Origin: Breviolum minutum Mf 1.05b.01
Taxonomy: Eukaryota > Sar > Dinophyceae > Suessiales > Symbiodiniaceae
NCBI GenBank assembly: GCA_000507305.1
Contig: DF241144.1
Span: 25,672-89,671, forward strand
DNA: 64,000 bases
Reading direction: 5' to 3'
Under the pieces are notes generated by a model, which had not been told where the DNA came from, made no database searches, and saw nothing but the letters and a program-made list of their open reading frames with translations. Shown here piece by piece: positions 11,301-20,049 of the stretch. The number at the start of each line of letters is the position of its first letter. Position 1 is the stretch's first letter. The translations under genes were made by a program, and so were the position numbers.

Positions 11301-14300
11301 TGTAAACATCAATGGTTGTTTCTGATTCCCCTAATAGGTGGGATCGGATATATAATCACCCAATTGGCAACAAATACCACTTTTATACCACTTATTGAAA
11401 ACACCTTGTCTAGGTGTTGGATTTTTTCACAGTTTTTATGTTCACCCCAATCCCTGGGGAAATGATCCAATTTGACTACTATTTTTCAGATCGGTTGGTT
11501 CAACCACCAAGTAGTTGTAAATCTGAGATTGATCATCTGACATGATATTGATATATATTGATACTGTATGTTTGTACCCCCAACGGCTTTGTAGGAAAAC
11601 GTGGTATATTTCCTATGTTCCAAGCGGGACATGTGAAGGAATCCTCCAGTCAACTGACATGGCTGTTTTACCACGAAGAAATACATCTAATCTATCCCAT
11701 AGCATCCATGTATGATATGTATGGGATATTTACAGTACCTACATTTACCATAAAAATCAACCAAATGTAGGTAAGATCAAAGCTCAAATTATGATTTTCA
11801 AGTTCAGATCTTTGTTGAGGCGTCAATTTGTTGAACTTCTTCATCCCAACCCCCGGAAAAGGGAATGGTGAACAAACAAAAAAACATGGAGGTTTGGAAG
11901 ATGATTTCCTCCTTCGAAAAAGGTAACGCTGATAGGTTCCAGCCCCTAGCCGATAGTTCTTTAGCAGTCAAAAATTCAAAATCTTCCATGTGTTGCATGT
12001 GTTTTCCGCCGCAGGCAATTGGCCACATGCTGATGTCCCTTGGTTTTCTGCAATAAACCGAAGACCATTTGTTCTCAAGGAAGTGAAGACTGTGGGTTGG
12101 CAGATCACGCAAGGAACGGCCAGAAGGGGATATGAAAATAAGATGTCGGATAATTTTACAGGTTTGCGGGCGTTTTTGTTCGCAATGATTTTGATTTTTC
12201 AAAGTTTGTTTGAACTCTTGCATACGTGGCCCCAGCTTGTGATTAAAGACTCGTCGATTATCTTGGATTCTTTCTTCTGGACTCTGCCAACTGGCATGTT
12301 GTGAGATGATTTTCCATTTGATACTGTTGATGGACAAAATCCTGCACCACCAAGGATGATGATTATCCCATTATTTATAGAGTTTTAACCACCCTAGGTG
12401 GAGCAGGATTTCTGCCATCAACAGTATGATTGCGATATGTTTCAGGCGGCAGCTTCCCAGAATCAGAATCCAAAAGCATGTAAATGAAAATAGATGCTGA
12501 TCCTCCCTTCAACATCACCGCAAATGGTTGAAGAAACCAATATAGGAAGTTGCAGAAATCTGTTTTTTTGGGGCTTTTAGCAGTGGTTCCAAGATCACTG
12601 TACAAGCTTGAACATACAATAATTCATGGCCAGTCAACCTACCCCCCCCCCCCCAGAAATAAAGGTGTACTCATGCCTTATTAAGGGAAACCCAAGGGTT
12701 TTTTTATAAGCCCGCAAAAAATAAGGCCTTGGCTATTTCTAAGGGGGGAAAAACGGGATACGGGGAGTTTTTGCTAACTGCTTGCCCAAGGGATCGAATG
12801 TTTTGTCAGTTTCCCATATTTCTTACGGGTTGTTTCAACCAACACACCCGAACGGGGGAACACACCGAACGAGCAACCTGAAAACCAACAGGTTTTTTTT
12901 AAGGCTGTCCTTTTCATAGTTTTGGCGAGGGGGGATTGCCTGGGGTGTGCGATATCAGGGTGTGTTGAAACTTTCTTGGAATATTAACTCTCAGTATTTT
13001 GTACACTTGTACCTGTAGTACTGTATGTATTTTGAATATTTGCGTATTTTTTATATCACAAAAGTGTATATTTGTTTATCATTATTTGCGTCTTATGTAG
13101 TGTTATTCTTTATATTTATGTTGGACTATATATATATATACACATATTATGCGCTTTTCTTAGGTTGTACATTATATATAGTCCATATTTCATATTCTAT
13201 ATTCTTTAAATACACATATATTCATATTTACATATATATATATATATATTTACATATATATATACATAGGCTTGGTCACCAAAATCATTGCCTGGAAAAG
13301 ATCCGCTCAGGTGTTTCCTACGAGGCACTTTACCCTGGTCTGGGCTACAAGCCAAGACGCAGGCGGCAACTGGAAAAGGGGAATCTATGGGTACCCAATG
13401 CCTACAGCCCCTTGAAGTAAGGCCCAATAACGGGACAATGGTGGTTAATAATTCCTGAAACTAACTTAGCACCTCAAAAAATGCCATTGTGAAGGCAAAA
13501 TAATCTTCAACCCCCACTTTTCAGGTGCTATGTTAGTTTTCACGGAAGTAATAATCCCTCAATAAGGTCTTATTTCCAGGGGGGTGGCATCCAGGGGGGC
13601 CCGTAGATTCCCATGAAAAAAATCGTAATCATCGCCAATTTGGGCCCAAATGATTGAACCTCAAATGAACCTACCAATACTAAAGATGTACCTTTTGAAA
13701 ATTTGCCATATCCAAATGTTACATGCGAACGAATACAGGCTTCAATTCTGATACGTTCCATCTTTGGAACTTGCAGAGACATTGTCGAATTGCAGGTTTA
13801 CTTACTTAGACCTTTGGTGTTTTTCCGAAACAAGGCCTGATTTTTCAGACACAAGCCAGTGCTTAAAGAATCCCCTAGCTTAATAACGCGTGGGGCCATT
13901 TCCAAAGAGGGGGGATCAATGGGTCATCTCTTACTGGAAGTAGCGGGTTGCTATGCAACAAGACCATACCCATACCATCCATGGGACTGGTATATTTACC
14001 TACATGGATGGCTTAAATCGTATAGGAAACTATACCATACATGAATGCTATATGGGACTCCATTACCGGAGTATGCCCTTCCCTCGGCCCACAGGAGGAG
14101 AAGTATCGAAAGATTCGGGAGAAGAAGGACGAGGGACGCGCCGTTGTTTCAGGGTGAAGTCATGAGGTCGACATGAGCACTGAAAAAAACCTGGGCTAGG
14201 TGGTGGTTTCAAATACTGTATTTGTTATGTTCACCCTTATTTGGGGAAGGTTTCCAATTTGACTACTATTTTTCAGATGGGTTGAAACCACCAACTAGTA

Positions 14301-17300
14301 GGGTATATATAGGGGATTATACTACCCAGCTATGTGGGGATTTTAATTCACCATTATAAGGATCCCTATCAAACAACCATTATAATGGAAAGTAAGGCCG
14401 TTTTTTTTCATGGCTCACATGGTGTTTCATGGTAAACCCTGGAAATCCAACTGGTCATGTCTTGAAAAGGTTGGTGGTAACGAGTTTCACCATCTTTTTG
14501 TATAGTAAGCGTTTATTGTCATCCAAAAGGAAGCACCATTTTTTGGAATGGTGGTTGACTTCTACTTGGAGGATCATCCCAGTTGATAAGTATTTAGAAA
14601 ACCCCATTTATAAGCCAGTTAGGGCGGTCATAAGGGGAACAATCCTACTTAGGGGATTTATTAACCATGGTTATTAACCACTTACTAAATGTGATGATCC
14701 TCCACGTAGGGGTAGCACATGTTTTTATATGTTTCAATCGGATTAAAGTCACAACTTAAATGTATTTGATATGATGGCTTCGGGTTTGGCACTTGTCATG
14801 CCCCACGGTCTGATTTGTTCAGCGAAATTCGACTGATATCATTATTTTTCTGTAGGATTGGGGTAAAATGTGAAGCGCGGACGAAATCCTGCACCAGTTG
14901 ATAGGTAGTTTATCTCATTATTTCCAGGGGTTTTATACATCCCAGGTGGTTAGCCGGATTTCTGCCATCAACCGTTGCAGATGTTGCAGACTCCAACCCA
15001 TGCCGATGTATGAACCGATGCAGTGTTCAGCAAAAATGAACCAACTTCGTTTACACCTTGAGCGACACGATCGACGCCCCCAGGTCAAAACCACCAAACA
15101 TAGCGTGAAACCATATTCATAATATGGAAATCCTGACTTAATTTAGCGTTGTGAACATGGTGCCATGGTGCCATGGAACGTCACATCTTCAAATTGGACG
15201 GTTCAGGAGCAAACACCTCTTGATGAGCTGTGCGCTGATCACCCTGGTGTTGCTTGGATTACCAGTTAAGAGGTGGTTGTTACACCTGTTTTTTGTTAAA
15301 AGGGCTATTTTACTGGAGCCCGTACCATCGATGGGAATGGCATATTTACCTACATGGATGGCTTAAATCTACGTATGGTAATTGTAGGAAAATATACCAT
15401 ACGGACCATACATGGATGCTATGGGGAGGGAACCGAAAAATAATTAAACCCGGCTGTTTAGATTATATAGGGACTGGTTCAAAAGCCTGTTAACAGGAAC
15501 ATTCTAAAATCAGCTTTTGCGTGTGATTGTGAGGTGTTACCGGCTGTTACTGGAGTTCAGCTTTGAACTGTATTTCAATAAGAATCAAGCATTATCTTCC
15601 TGCTGTTCATGGCTGAAATCCTGCACCACTTCAGGTTGGTCGTTTATCCCATTGTTTGCAAGGTTTTATACATCCCATGTGCTTAGCCGGATTTCTTCAA
15701 CAGTATCCAGGGTGCCATGATTCTGTATAAACAACTTGGATATCGATGGATCTCGAGATTCATAGGTAGTAATAGTCACTACGGAGATAGCTGGGTCATT
15801 TCATCTTGTTTCATCTTTCATTCGAGAATGCGGCCAGGAGATGTCCAAGACGGTCGACGCCGACACTTTTAAACTTTGTCGGGCCTTCTTTTCACCGCCC
15901 CAGACAGAGCGAGAATTTTCTCAGAAGGTGGACAAACTCCTCATTGAGGCCATCTCACTTACTTCTGACGACATGGGTCGTTACGCTTTGCTTCTCATCA
16001 TTATCCGTTCCATTCGGGAGCGCGGGAGCTCCTGAAACCCCACAGGCGCCTCCTACAGCAAGCGAAGGTTCCACAGCTGGCTCGACGTCCTGAATTGCAC
16101 TTGGACTGTTCATGGCTGCTGATAGTGCATGGGACAAATCTGAGAGGTTAAAGGCCTCCATCAATTCGTCTTGGAAAAGCACCGTGCGATGAGCCGGATG
16201 ACGGGCAAGGATTGCGTCTCCCAAGCAAGACAAGGTGGGGCCCTACCAGTATACCCCCTATAAATGGCCGAAAATAAAATGGCTAACTGGGATTCTTTCA
16301 CCGTACTTATAGGGCTCCCATAACTGCATTTTGTAACTCGTGGGGAGCCCACATTGTGTGACAAAACACTGCACTACTTGATATGGTCAAGAGTTGTTTC
16401 TGGTTCCCTTAATAGGTGGTAGGTGACATATAATCACCCAACTTGGCAGTAATTATATACCACTTATATATACCACGTATATACTGCCAATTAGGTGATT
16501 AGATATGACCTACCACTTATTAAGGGAACCAGAAACAGCCATTGATATGGAAGATATATCAAGAATCACTCCGGATGGGTTGGTGGGGTGTTGCTTCTCA
16601 ACTGTGATACTAAAGGTGATCAATCCTATAGGATCCATGGGACTGGATTATTTACCTACATGAACGGTGAAAAATGGCCACATGAACAAGGGAAAATGTA
16701 GGTAAATATTCCCATCCCATGGATCCTTTGGGAATGGTTGACTAAGTGGTGGTTTCAAATGTTTTGTTCATGTTCGCTAATGTGGGGAAGATGTGCAATA
16801 TGACGAATATTTTTTCAGATGGGTTGAAAGCACCAACAAGTTGAAGTTAAACCTACTAAAATTTTGTCAACAAACAATAATGGGAGGAACTTCACCATAA
16901 GTGGTTAGCCGGATTGCTTCCATCAACAGTAATAACTGTATCACACTTTTCTAGATGGTGGTTTCAAAGGTTTTTTATTTTCACACCTACTTGGGGAAGA
17001 TGTCCCATTTGACGAGCATATTTTTCATAAGGGTTGAAACCACCAACTAGACACTTTTGCAACATGTTCTTTTGCCACTAACGTCGCTTGAGGCGATAAA
17101 GGTTTGATATTTTTTTCGGCGTCGACACTCCCATGGGGTTCCATACATAAGGGATGGGGGTCACCAGCCCCCACAGTAGGGGTATTGTAAATATATTTAT
17201 ATATTTGTATGTATTTATAGCCATATTGTAACCCATTTTGTAACGCTTCTTCGCGATCGTTATGATATGTATTTATGTTTTTTGTATATATACACATGTA

Positions 17301-17902
17301 TATCTAACGATCGCCAAGAAGGTTTGCAACCATCCCCTTATAAGGACTTTAGACCCTGGCACATATAAAGCGATTAGCATCATCTTTATGCAAGATACAA
17401 AAATCATTCCCTGATGACTTATGTCCTTCCTTCTAGTGTATCCCCTCTCAAGACTATGTAGATATTTCTCAGGAATTCGTGTTGATGCAAACGAAGACTT
17501 GTGTATGAACATCTTACTGAGCACGTCAAGACTTAGTTGCTGGGAATCAAGTACGATGTACCACTTACAGCCCTTTGTAGACTTACTTGAACTTTAAACT
17601 AGTAGGTTAGAAACCCAACCGACATCCAGGCGAATCCCTTTTGAGGTGAAGCGTGGTTGGATGGTATATTTTGGGGTGTCCAAATGACATCTAGTCAGGT
17701 AGTATTGGTCCCTGCACATTAGGCGTTCCGATGACGGCGAATGTCTACCTCTTTCCTTCCCTTCCCCCCTTCCCGAATCTTTTTGTCACAAAAAAACCCG
17801 CCAAAAAAACATCAAATCGCGCAACAACAAAAAATCCCGCATGGAAAAACTGAGGCTTTCCGAGTCTTTCTGGAAAAGGCAAGGGGATTGGAATTTACCG
17901 AT
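2325..17902 (+). CDS. Casein kinase 1 family Ser/Thr protein kinase, partial gene, 13 exons found
   Basis: Protein kinase that would transfer phosphate from ATP to serine or threonine. I assembled 13 exons by matching translated pieces to the CK1 catalytic domain and requiring AG|G acceptors: 2325-2361, 3150-3181, 4324-4364, 5444-5491, 7848-7907, 8360-8389, 9250-9305, 10863-10894, 12015-12034, 13311-13362, 14095-14127, 15207-15248, 17855-17902. They sum to 531 nt, exactly 177 codons, with all junction phases consistent. Visible landmarks in order: MLGFSLED, ADQCLRRIEYLHS, catalytic loop HRDIKPENF, DFGLSKRY, LSLTGTARYASINAHRG (CK1 signature in place of APE), EQSRRDDLE, LRGTLPWSGLQAKTQEEKY, LDELC and ARGLEFTD. 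Catalytic Asp, Asn and the DFG Asp are intact. The glycine loop and VAIK lysine belong upstream and were not found; the PDYxYLR segment that should follow was not found. Introns run from 452 to 2,606 bp and are full of palindromic repeats. Whether the locus is expressed is unknown. Confidence 0.87.
2409..2602. mobile_element. Family I element carrying a nested H element
   Basis: GGTTGTTTAGGGTAGG...AAACCATTA [H] TTATAAGGATCCC...AAACAACC. Confidence 0.88.
2455..2576. mobile_element. Family H element nested in family I
   Basis: CCCTAAGAATCC...GGATCCTTAGGG, with TTA immediately outside both ends (2452-2454 and 2577-2579). Confidence 0.9.
2745..2822 (+). repeat. Shared short repeat (AAAATGGATGGT...GATGATTTGGGG), copy 1
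   Basis: About 80 bp similar to 36630-36722: AATGGAAAACCCTAT and CTATTTCCGGAAACA. Confidence 0.8.
3150..3181 (+). CDS. CK1 exon 2 (CGGKFS segment)
   Basis: Completes a Gly codon, then CGGKFSAPTC. It aligns with the CK1 CNRKFSLKTV segment at the same length. Acceptor GACAG|G, donor GT (GTTCCT). The donor was chosen because it keeps frame and spacing to the next exon. Confidence 0.78.
4324..4364 (+). CDS. CK1 exon 3 (helix E)
   Basis: VLIADQCLRRIEY plus two bases of a Leu codon, matching CK1 VLMLADQMLRRIEYxH. Acceptor TTCAG|G, donor GT (GTATCT). Joining to 5444 restores IEYLHS with exact family spacing to HRD. Confidence 0.9.
4428..4510. mobile_element. Family I element, left end worn
   Basis: ACTACCCAGTTATATAGGG...GGATCCCTTTTAACCAACC. 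Confidence 0.75.
4804..4883. mobile_element. Family A palindromic element
   Basis: CCATAGGATCCATGGGAC...ATTTACCTACATTT / AAATGTAGGTAAATATACC. Founder-like A copy in a CK1 intron. Confidence 0.85.
5444..5491 (+). CDS. CK1 exon 4 (catalytic loop HRDIKPENF)
   Basis: Reads HSLGILHRDIKPENF plus two bases of a Met codon. It carries the catalytic Asp, the Lys and the metal-binding Asn. Acceptor ACTGAG|G, donor GT (GTCTCC). A second AG|G at 5452-5454 would give shorter spacing and was rejected. Confidence 0.95.
5577..5676. mobile_element. Family A palindromic element
   Basis: GATCCATGTATGGTATATTT at left, TAGGTAAATATACCATACAT at right. Confidence 0.85.
5806..5897. mobile_element. Family I element, intact reference copy
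   Basis: CCTGGTTGTTTAGGGTATAT...AAGGATCCCGATAAACCAA, then CCAGG. Used to recognise the interrupted copies. Confidence 0.85.
6012..6109. mobile_element. Family A element, worn
   Basis: Ends CCCATAGGATCCAGGTA and GCATGGGATCCATGTA. Confidence 0.7.
6149..6411 (+). other. GC-rich coding-like island inside a CK1 intron
   Basis: About 260 bp, much GC-richer than its surroundings, bounded by TTCAG|G and a GT. One frame is acidic (many Glu, with Pro and Ala); another reads Arg/Gly then Arg/Ser-rich (GRGGRPGDGTGGG, then RSSGSRRRSRSS), like the low-complexity part of an RNA-binding protein. Splicing it into the CK1 frame gives an early stop, so it is not a cassette exon of that gene. It may be a fragment of another gene or a retrocopy. 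Confidence 0.35.
6562..6656. mobile_element. Family A element, worn
   Basis: TCCATGGGACGAAGG...TAGGTAAATATTCCATATA; a further A fragment lies at 6425-6475. Confidence 0.7.
6628..6924 (+). repeat. Composite repeat, copy 1 of 2
   Basis: About 300 bp shared with 15394-15706: end of a family A element, a block with GAACCGAAAAA and TTCAATAAGAATCAAGCA, then the right part of a family B element. Both copies are in CK1 introns. Confidence 0.88.
7848..7907 (+). CDS. CK1 exon 5 (DFG motif)
   Basis: FGVKNRVHVIHLIDFGLSK plus two bases of an Arg codon. It carries the metal-binding DFG. Acceptor CTATCAG|G, donor GC (GCGCCT), non-canonical. The segment before DFG is about three residues longer than in typical CK1. 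A GT donor at 7918 would also keep frame but lengthens the next loop. Confidence 0.9.
7960..8060. mobile_element. Family N element (CCAGAAAATAAG / CTTATTAAGG)
   Basis: CCCCCAGAAAATAAGACCTT...GTTTCTGGAGCGGGGG; related fragments at 12640-12775 and 39820-39950. Confidence 0.7.
8360..8389 (+). CDS. CK1 exon 6 (YYDGRHATMR)
   Basis: Thirty-nt exon reading YYDGRHATM plus two bases of Arg, the loop between DFG and LTGTARY. Acceptor ACTCAG|G. The donor is GA (GACGTT) if the family length is kept; a GT three bases later would add one Thr and is also in frame. AGGAC occurs at both ends of the following intron, so the exact junction is ambiguous. Confidence 0.85.
8806..8909. mobile_element. Family A palindromic element
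   Basis: CAAAGGATCCATG...CTACCTACATTTCC, inner GTGGCCATTTTTCACC, then ATGTAGGTAAATAA. Confidence 0.83.
9250..9305 (+). CDS. CK1 exon 7 (LTGTARYASINAHRG activation segment)
   Basis: TNLSLTGTARYASINAHR plus one base of Gly. This near-diagnostic CK1 segment replaces the APE motif of other kinases. Acceptor TTTCAG|G, donor GC (GCGCGT). Confidence 0.96.
10272..10350. mobile_element. Family E element
   Basis: GACATCCAAATACCTCCTGA...AGGTGTTTGGATG. Confidence 0.8.
10396..10505. mobile_element. Family K element
   Basis: TACCAGCTTCTTCCAAGTGA...GGAAGAACCTGGTA; inner GTGACC motifs. Confidence 0.87.
10504..10612. mobile_element. Family E element
   Basis: TAGACATCCAGTCACACCTC...ATTGGATGTCTA; begins where a K element ends. 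Confidence 0.83.
10707..10806. mobile_element. Family H element
   Basis: CCCTAAGGATCTTGGACC...GATCCTTAGGG; palindrome extends outward as TAACTA/TAGTTA. Confidence 0.83.
10863..10894 (+). CDS. CK1 exon 8 (EQSRRDDLE)
   Basis: Completes Gly, then IEQSRRDDLE, the CK1 helix F motif. Acceptor GTACAG|G, donor GT (GTGCGG). Thirty-two nt. Confidence 0.95.
10981..11133. repeat. (AACT)n degenerate microsatellite
   Basis: Same tetranucleotide as the array at 25 kb, about 150 bp, in a CK1 intron. Confidence 0.93.
11696..11775. mobile_element. Family A element
   Basis: CCATAGCATCCATGTATG...CCTACATTTACCATAAAA / CCAAATGTAGGTAA, right arm short. Confidence 0.8.
12015..12034 (+). CDS. CK1 exon 9, 20-nt microexon
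   Basis: AIGHML plus two bases of Met, matching CK1 EAIGHMLIYFLRG. Acceptor CCGCAG|G, donor GT (GTCCCT). At 20 nt it is the shortest exon, but skipping it would shift frame and remove the helix F core. Confidence 0.88.
12326..12424 (+). mobile_element. Family B TIR element (GT...AG)
   Basis: GTTGATGGACAAAATCC at left, GGATTTCTGCCATCAACAG at right; in the CK1 intron after the microexon. Confidence 0.85.
13115..13270. repeat. (TA)n and TATA-rich low complexity
   Basis: Several TA runs (about 13126-13142 and 13226-13264) in the CK1 intron before exon 10. Confidence 0.85.
13311..13362 (+). CDS. CK1 exon 10 (LRGTLPWSGL)
   Basis: CFLRGTLPWSGLQAKTQ, the conserved CK1 LRGxLPWQGL segment. Acceptor GCTCAG|G, donor GC (GCGGCA). 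Confidence 0.95.
13452..13546. mobile_element. Family D element
   Basis: CCTGAAACTAACTTAGCACC...AGGTGCTATGTTAGTTTT, after CK1 exon 10. Confidence 0.8.
13972..14056. mobile_element. Family A element
   Basis: CCATGGGACTGGTATATTTA at left, ACTATACCATACATGAATGC at right, just before CK1 exon 11. Confidence 0.82.
14095..14127 (+). CDS. CK1 exon 11 (EEKYRKIREKK)
   Basis: EEKYRKIREKK matches the CK1 KKEKYxRIxEKK segment. Acceptor CCACAG|G. The donor is GA in either placement (after AAG at 14127 or after GAC at 14130); the first gives the usual two residues before the TP motif. Confidence 0.9.
14190..14389. mobile_element. Family I element carrying a nested C element
   Basis: Left tip CCTGGGCTAG, C element, then TAGGGTATATATAGGGGA...CTATCAAACAACC. 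Confidence 0.83.
14200..14298 (+). mobile_element. Family C TIR element nested in family I
   Basis: Left CTAG|GTGGTGGTTTCAAA, right TTGAAACCACCAACTAG. Family I sequence flanks it on both sides. Confidence 0.9.
14575..14706. mobile_element. Family G element, orientation 2
   Basis: Same arms, but the interior is the reverse complement of the copy at 1055. Confidence 0.87.
14883..14975 (+). mobile_element. Family B element, left end worn
   Basis: GAAATCCTGCACCAGTTG at left, GGATTTCTGCCATCAAC at right. Confidence 0.75.
15207..15248 (+). CDS. CK1 exon 12 (TPLDELC)
   Basis: EQTPLDELCADHPG, matching CK1 TPxExLCxGxP. Acceptor GTTCAG|G, donor GT (GTTGCT). Joined to 17855, the distance from Cys to the following Phe equals the family norm. 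Confidence 0.85.
15322..15426. mobile_element. Family A element
   Basis: CCATCGATGGGAATGGCATA...AATATACCATACGG; same inner ATGGATGGCTTAAAT as 13972. Confidence 0.82.
15394..15706 (+). repeat. Composite repeat, copy 2 of 2
   Basis: Same order of parts as 6628-6924, with an extra ATTATATAG and scattered substitutions. Right end is a truncated B terminus (TTCTTCAACAG). Confidence 0.88.
15831..16232. other. Coding-like island inside the last CK1 intron found
   Basis: GC-richer block with a 64-residue + frame starting at 15841 (TEREFSQKVDKLLIEAIS, then a hydrophobic YALLLIII run) and an overlapping minus-strand frame over 15955-16233. CK1 needs no residues between exons 12 and 13, so this is a different gene piece or a chance patch. 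Strand cannot be settled. Confidence 0.3.
16395..16537. mobile_element. Family M long palindrome
   Basis: Arms TGTTTCTGGTTCCCTTAATA and complement continue inward almost to the centre. A one-armed, diverged relative lies at 11312-11400. Confidence 0.88.
16624..16732. mobile_element. Family A palindromic element
   Basis: CCTATAGGATCCATGGGACT...CCCATGGATCCTTTGGG; inner AAAATGGCCACATG. Confidence 0.85.
16746..16840 (+). mobile_element. Family C TIR element (GT...AG)
   Basis: Left AA|GTGGTGGTTTCAAA, right GTTGAAAGCACCAACAAG. Confidence 0.85.
16955..17050 (+). mobile_element. Family C TIR element, left GT mutated
   Basis: Left CTAG|ATGGTGGTTTCAAA, right GTTGAAACCACCAACTAG. Intron-like start lost (AT in place of GT). 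Confidence 0.85.
17855..17902 (+). CDS. CK1 exon 13 (FLEKARGLEFTD)
   Basis: AFRVFLEKARGLEFTD, matching CK1 EFxxYLxYxRGLxF. Acceptor ACTGAG|G, probable donor GC (GCTTGG). A strong-looking GTGAAG at 17924 is an alternative donor. The next segment (PDYxYLR in other CK1 proteins) was not recognised. Confidence 0.75.
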
Positions 17903-18268
17903 GCTTGGGCTGCCATTTCAGATGTGAAGTTCGGGTGGGTGGACCAGGTGACCAGTGGATCTGTTGGCCTTGGATTGGTTTTTTTTTGAACCCTGGGGAA
18001 TTTCTGACCTTCTTTAAATGGGAAATCTGTTGATGTTGTTGTTAAGATATGGCATAGATATTTGGTAGAATTTAAACAACTTGTTTAAAAGTCCCAGATC
18101 TATGAATGCAAACAATTCTTGTAAGATGGTTGTCATTCCCCGTCTTGAAAGAATCAACTACGTCATACTGCCAAATTTAAGGGTTTTTTTTCCTTGGTTC
18201 CGTGGTCTTTTGTGTACTGAAGATTGATATAAACTTCCAATTTTCTCTGTGTAAAAAAAGGTAACTAG

Positions 18269-18374
18269 GTGGTGGCAACTCAAAGATTTTTTATTTTCAC
18301 CCCTAAGCTTGGGAGAGATGAACCCATTTTGACGAGCATATTTTTCAGATGGGTTGGTTCAACCACCAACCAGG
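18269..18374 (+). mobile_element. Family C TIR element (GT...AG)
   Basis: Left CTAG|GTGGTGGCAACTCAAA, right GGTTCAACCACCAACCAG, followed by G. Confidence 0.85.
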
Positions 18375-18511
18375 TGATACATGAAAAATTCCATTAGTTT
18401 GACAAAAGAAACTCCGGAGTATGCACGGATTGGTGCAAACTAGAACCAACTGATCACCGTCCTCCCTGAACCTTTGTTTTAAGGTGGTTAGTAAGTTTTG
18501 AGGATGGCCGG

Positions 18512-18581
18512 GTGGTTTCACACGTGTTGAAAATGTTCACCCCTTTTATTTCAATAGGGGTTGAAATCACCACCAAGTTAG
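18512..18581 (+). mobile_element. Family C element, internally shortened
   Basis: Left GTGGTTTCACA, right GTTGAAATCACCACCAAGTTAG; only 70 bp. Confidence 0.7.
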
Positions 18582-19258
18582 ATTAAAACCTTTTGGACGA
18601 GAACAACAAATGATATTGAAATAATAAAAGATATGTAAATGGCCGAAAAACTATTTAATAATGCATACTATTGTTCTGTTCATTTACTTGTATTCTTGGT
18701 CCTTGATTTCTTTCTACCCCAACCAACAGTTCAGGGGAGACTGATCAAACCTGAGGTAAACCCTGTCTCCCATGCACAGCAAAGGTGAGATTGTTTGACC
18801 TAGAAGTGATGTTTTTTGCCTTAAACGTGGATATTCGCAGGTTATATAGCTTCATCAGCAGCGACGCCCATATGGTTTGGGGGTATAAGAACCACCAAAT
18901 TTCAGGAGCGTCACACGAACTCAGTCCATATGGTATACATATAGCTTAGCAAGGGAAATTACCTTGTTCATCTCATTTTGATGTGGCCAGTCAGAACCGG
19001 CGAACAAATTATGGCATTGTTTCTTTTCCCCATGGTAAATCACAACCAAATCGCCATTTGGGGACTAATGTTTGTATTGAAGTTCCAGTCATTTTAAGCA
19101 AATCCAAGTGCATATAAAACTTATGGTGGCAAAACGAGTTTTTGAAGCAAATCGCACCCAACATGATTTTTCAAAAATGATACACCTCCCAAAATACCGG
19201 CAACACATTGTTTTGTTTTTTAAAGTTTACACTCCCCCCTCCCCACCCGAGGGATCCT

Positions 19259-19341
19259 GGCTCACCTTCTGAGAATGGTAACGGACCCTAAATCACGACC
19301 TGCGTTTCGTTTCGGTGATTGTACACCCCAACCGCTCATCC
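19259..19341. repeat. Family Q repeat, copy 1
   Basis: CTCACCTTCTGAGAATGG, then CGTTTCGTTTCGGTGATTG and ACACCCCAA. Shared with 60719-60800. Confidence 0.8.
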
Positions 19342-20049
19342 TCTGACGTTGGATGATTGGATCCCTAAGGTCAATTTTTGACGGTTTTTTTTTGACCCGT
19401 TCCCCTTTTGAAAACTCCCAACATCTCCTTGCCATCACGTTTTCGAAGAAAAATCCAATCCCAAGGATCGACCAGATTATCAGGCTTTGAGGCGCCTGGG
19501 GGGATTTGTCGGTTTTTTTCGGGGGTTGCGGATGGTTAACAAAGAAGGCTTCCAATTTTAGAAATGGGATAAAAACGGGGGGTTCCGAAACCAACCTATA
19601 AAAACTGGTGATTGGACTTCCAGGGTTCATTTGTTTTATTGTGTTCATGTGTCTTATTGTTTTTTTGTTGTTGGACCGGACCTATATCTTTAAGACATCA
19701 TATTACATTGTCTTTGACCCAATAGTGTATCTCTAGTTTCATAATGAGTGGCTCCTTTGGGATGATGATGAAACTCTACTAAAGCAATGGTGGTTCTGAA
19801 ACCAAACTATAAAACATGGTGGCGAAGGATCGACTTCCAGGGGTTGAACGAGATTTCCAAGTCTGAACTTTTGGGGGGGCTCTGTTCGCATTAGGATCCC
19901 GTTTTTGTTGGGTAAGTTCTAAAAAAATCGTGACCTTTTCGAGACTTAAGTGACCTGGAAAATTTGGAGAAGCAATGAAAAGGTCGCAACGGAAGAAGCT
20001 GGTACCTATACTGGAGATCTATACTAATTTACCTTTAAAAACAACCATT

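Noticed and set aside
11804..12337. 177-codon open frame on the minus strand
   Set aside because: It runs antisense across the CK1 microexon, overlaps a family B end and has no protein resemblance; chance openness is the simpler reading.
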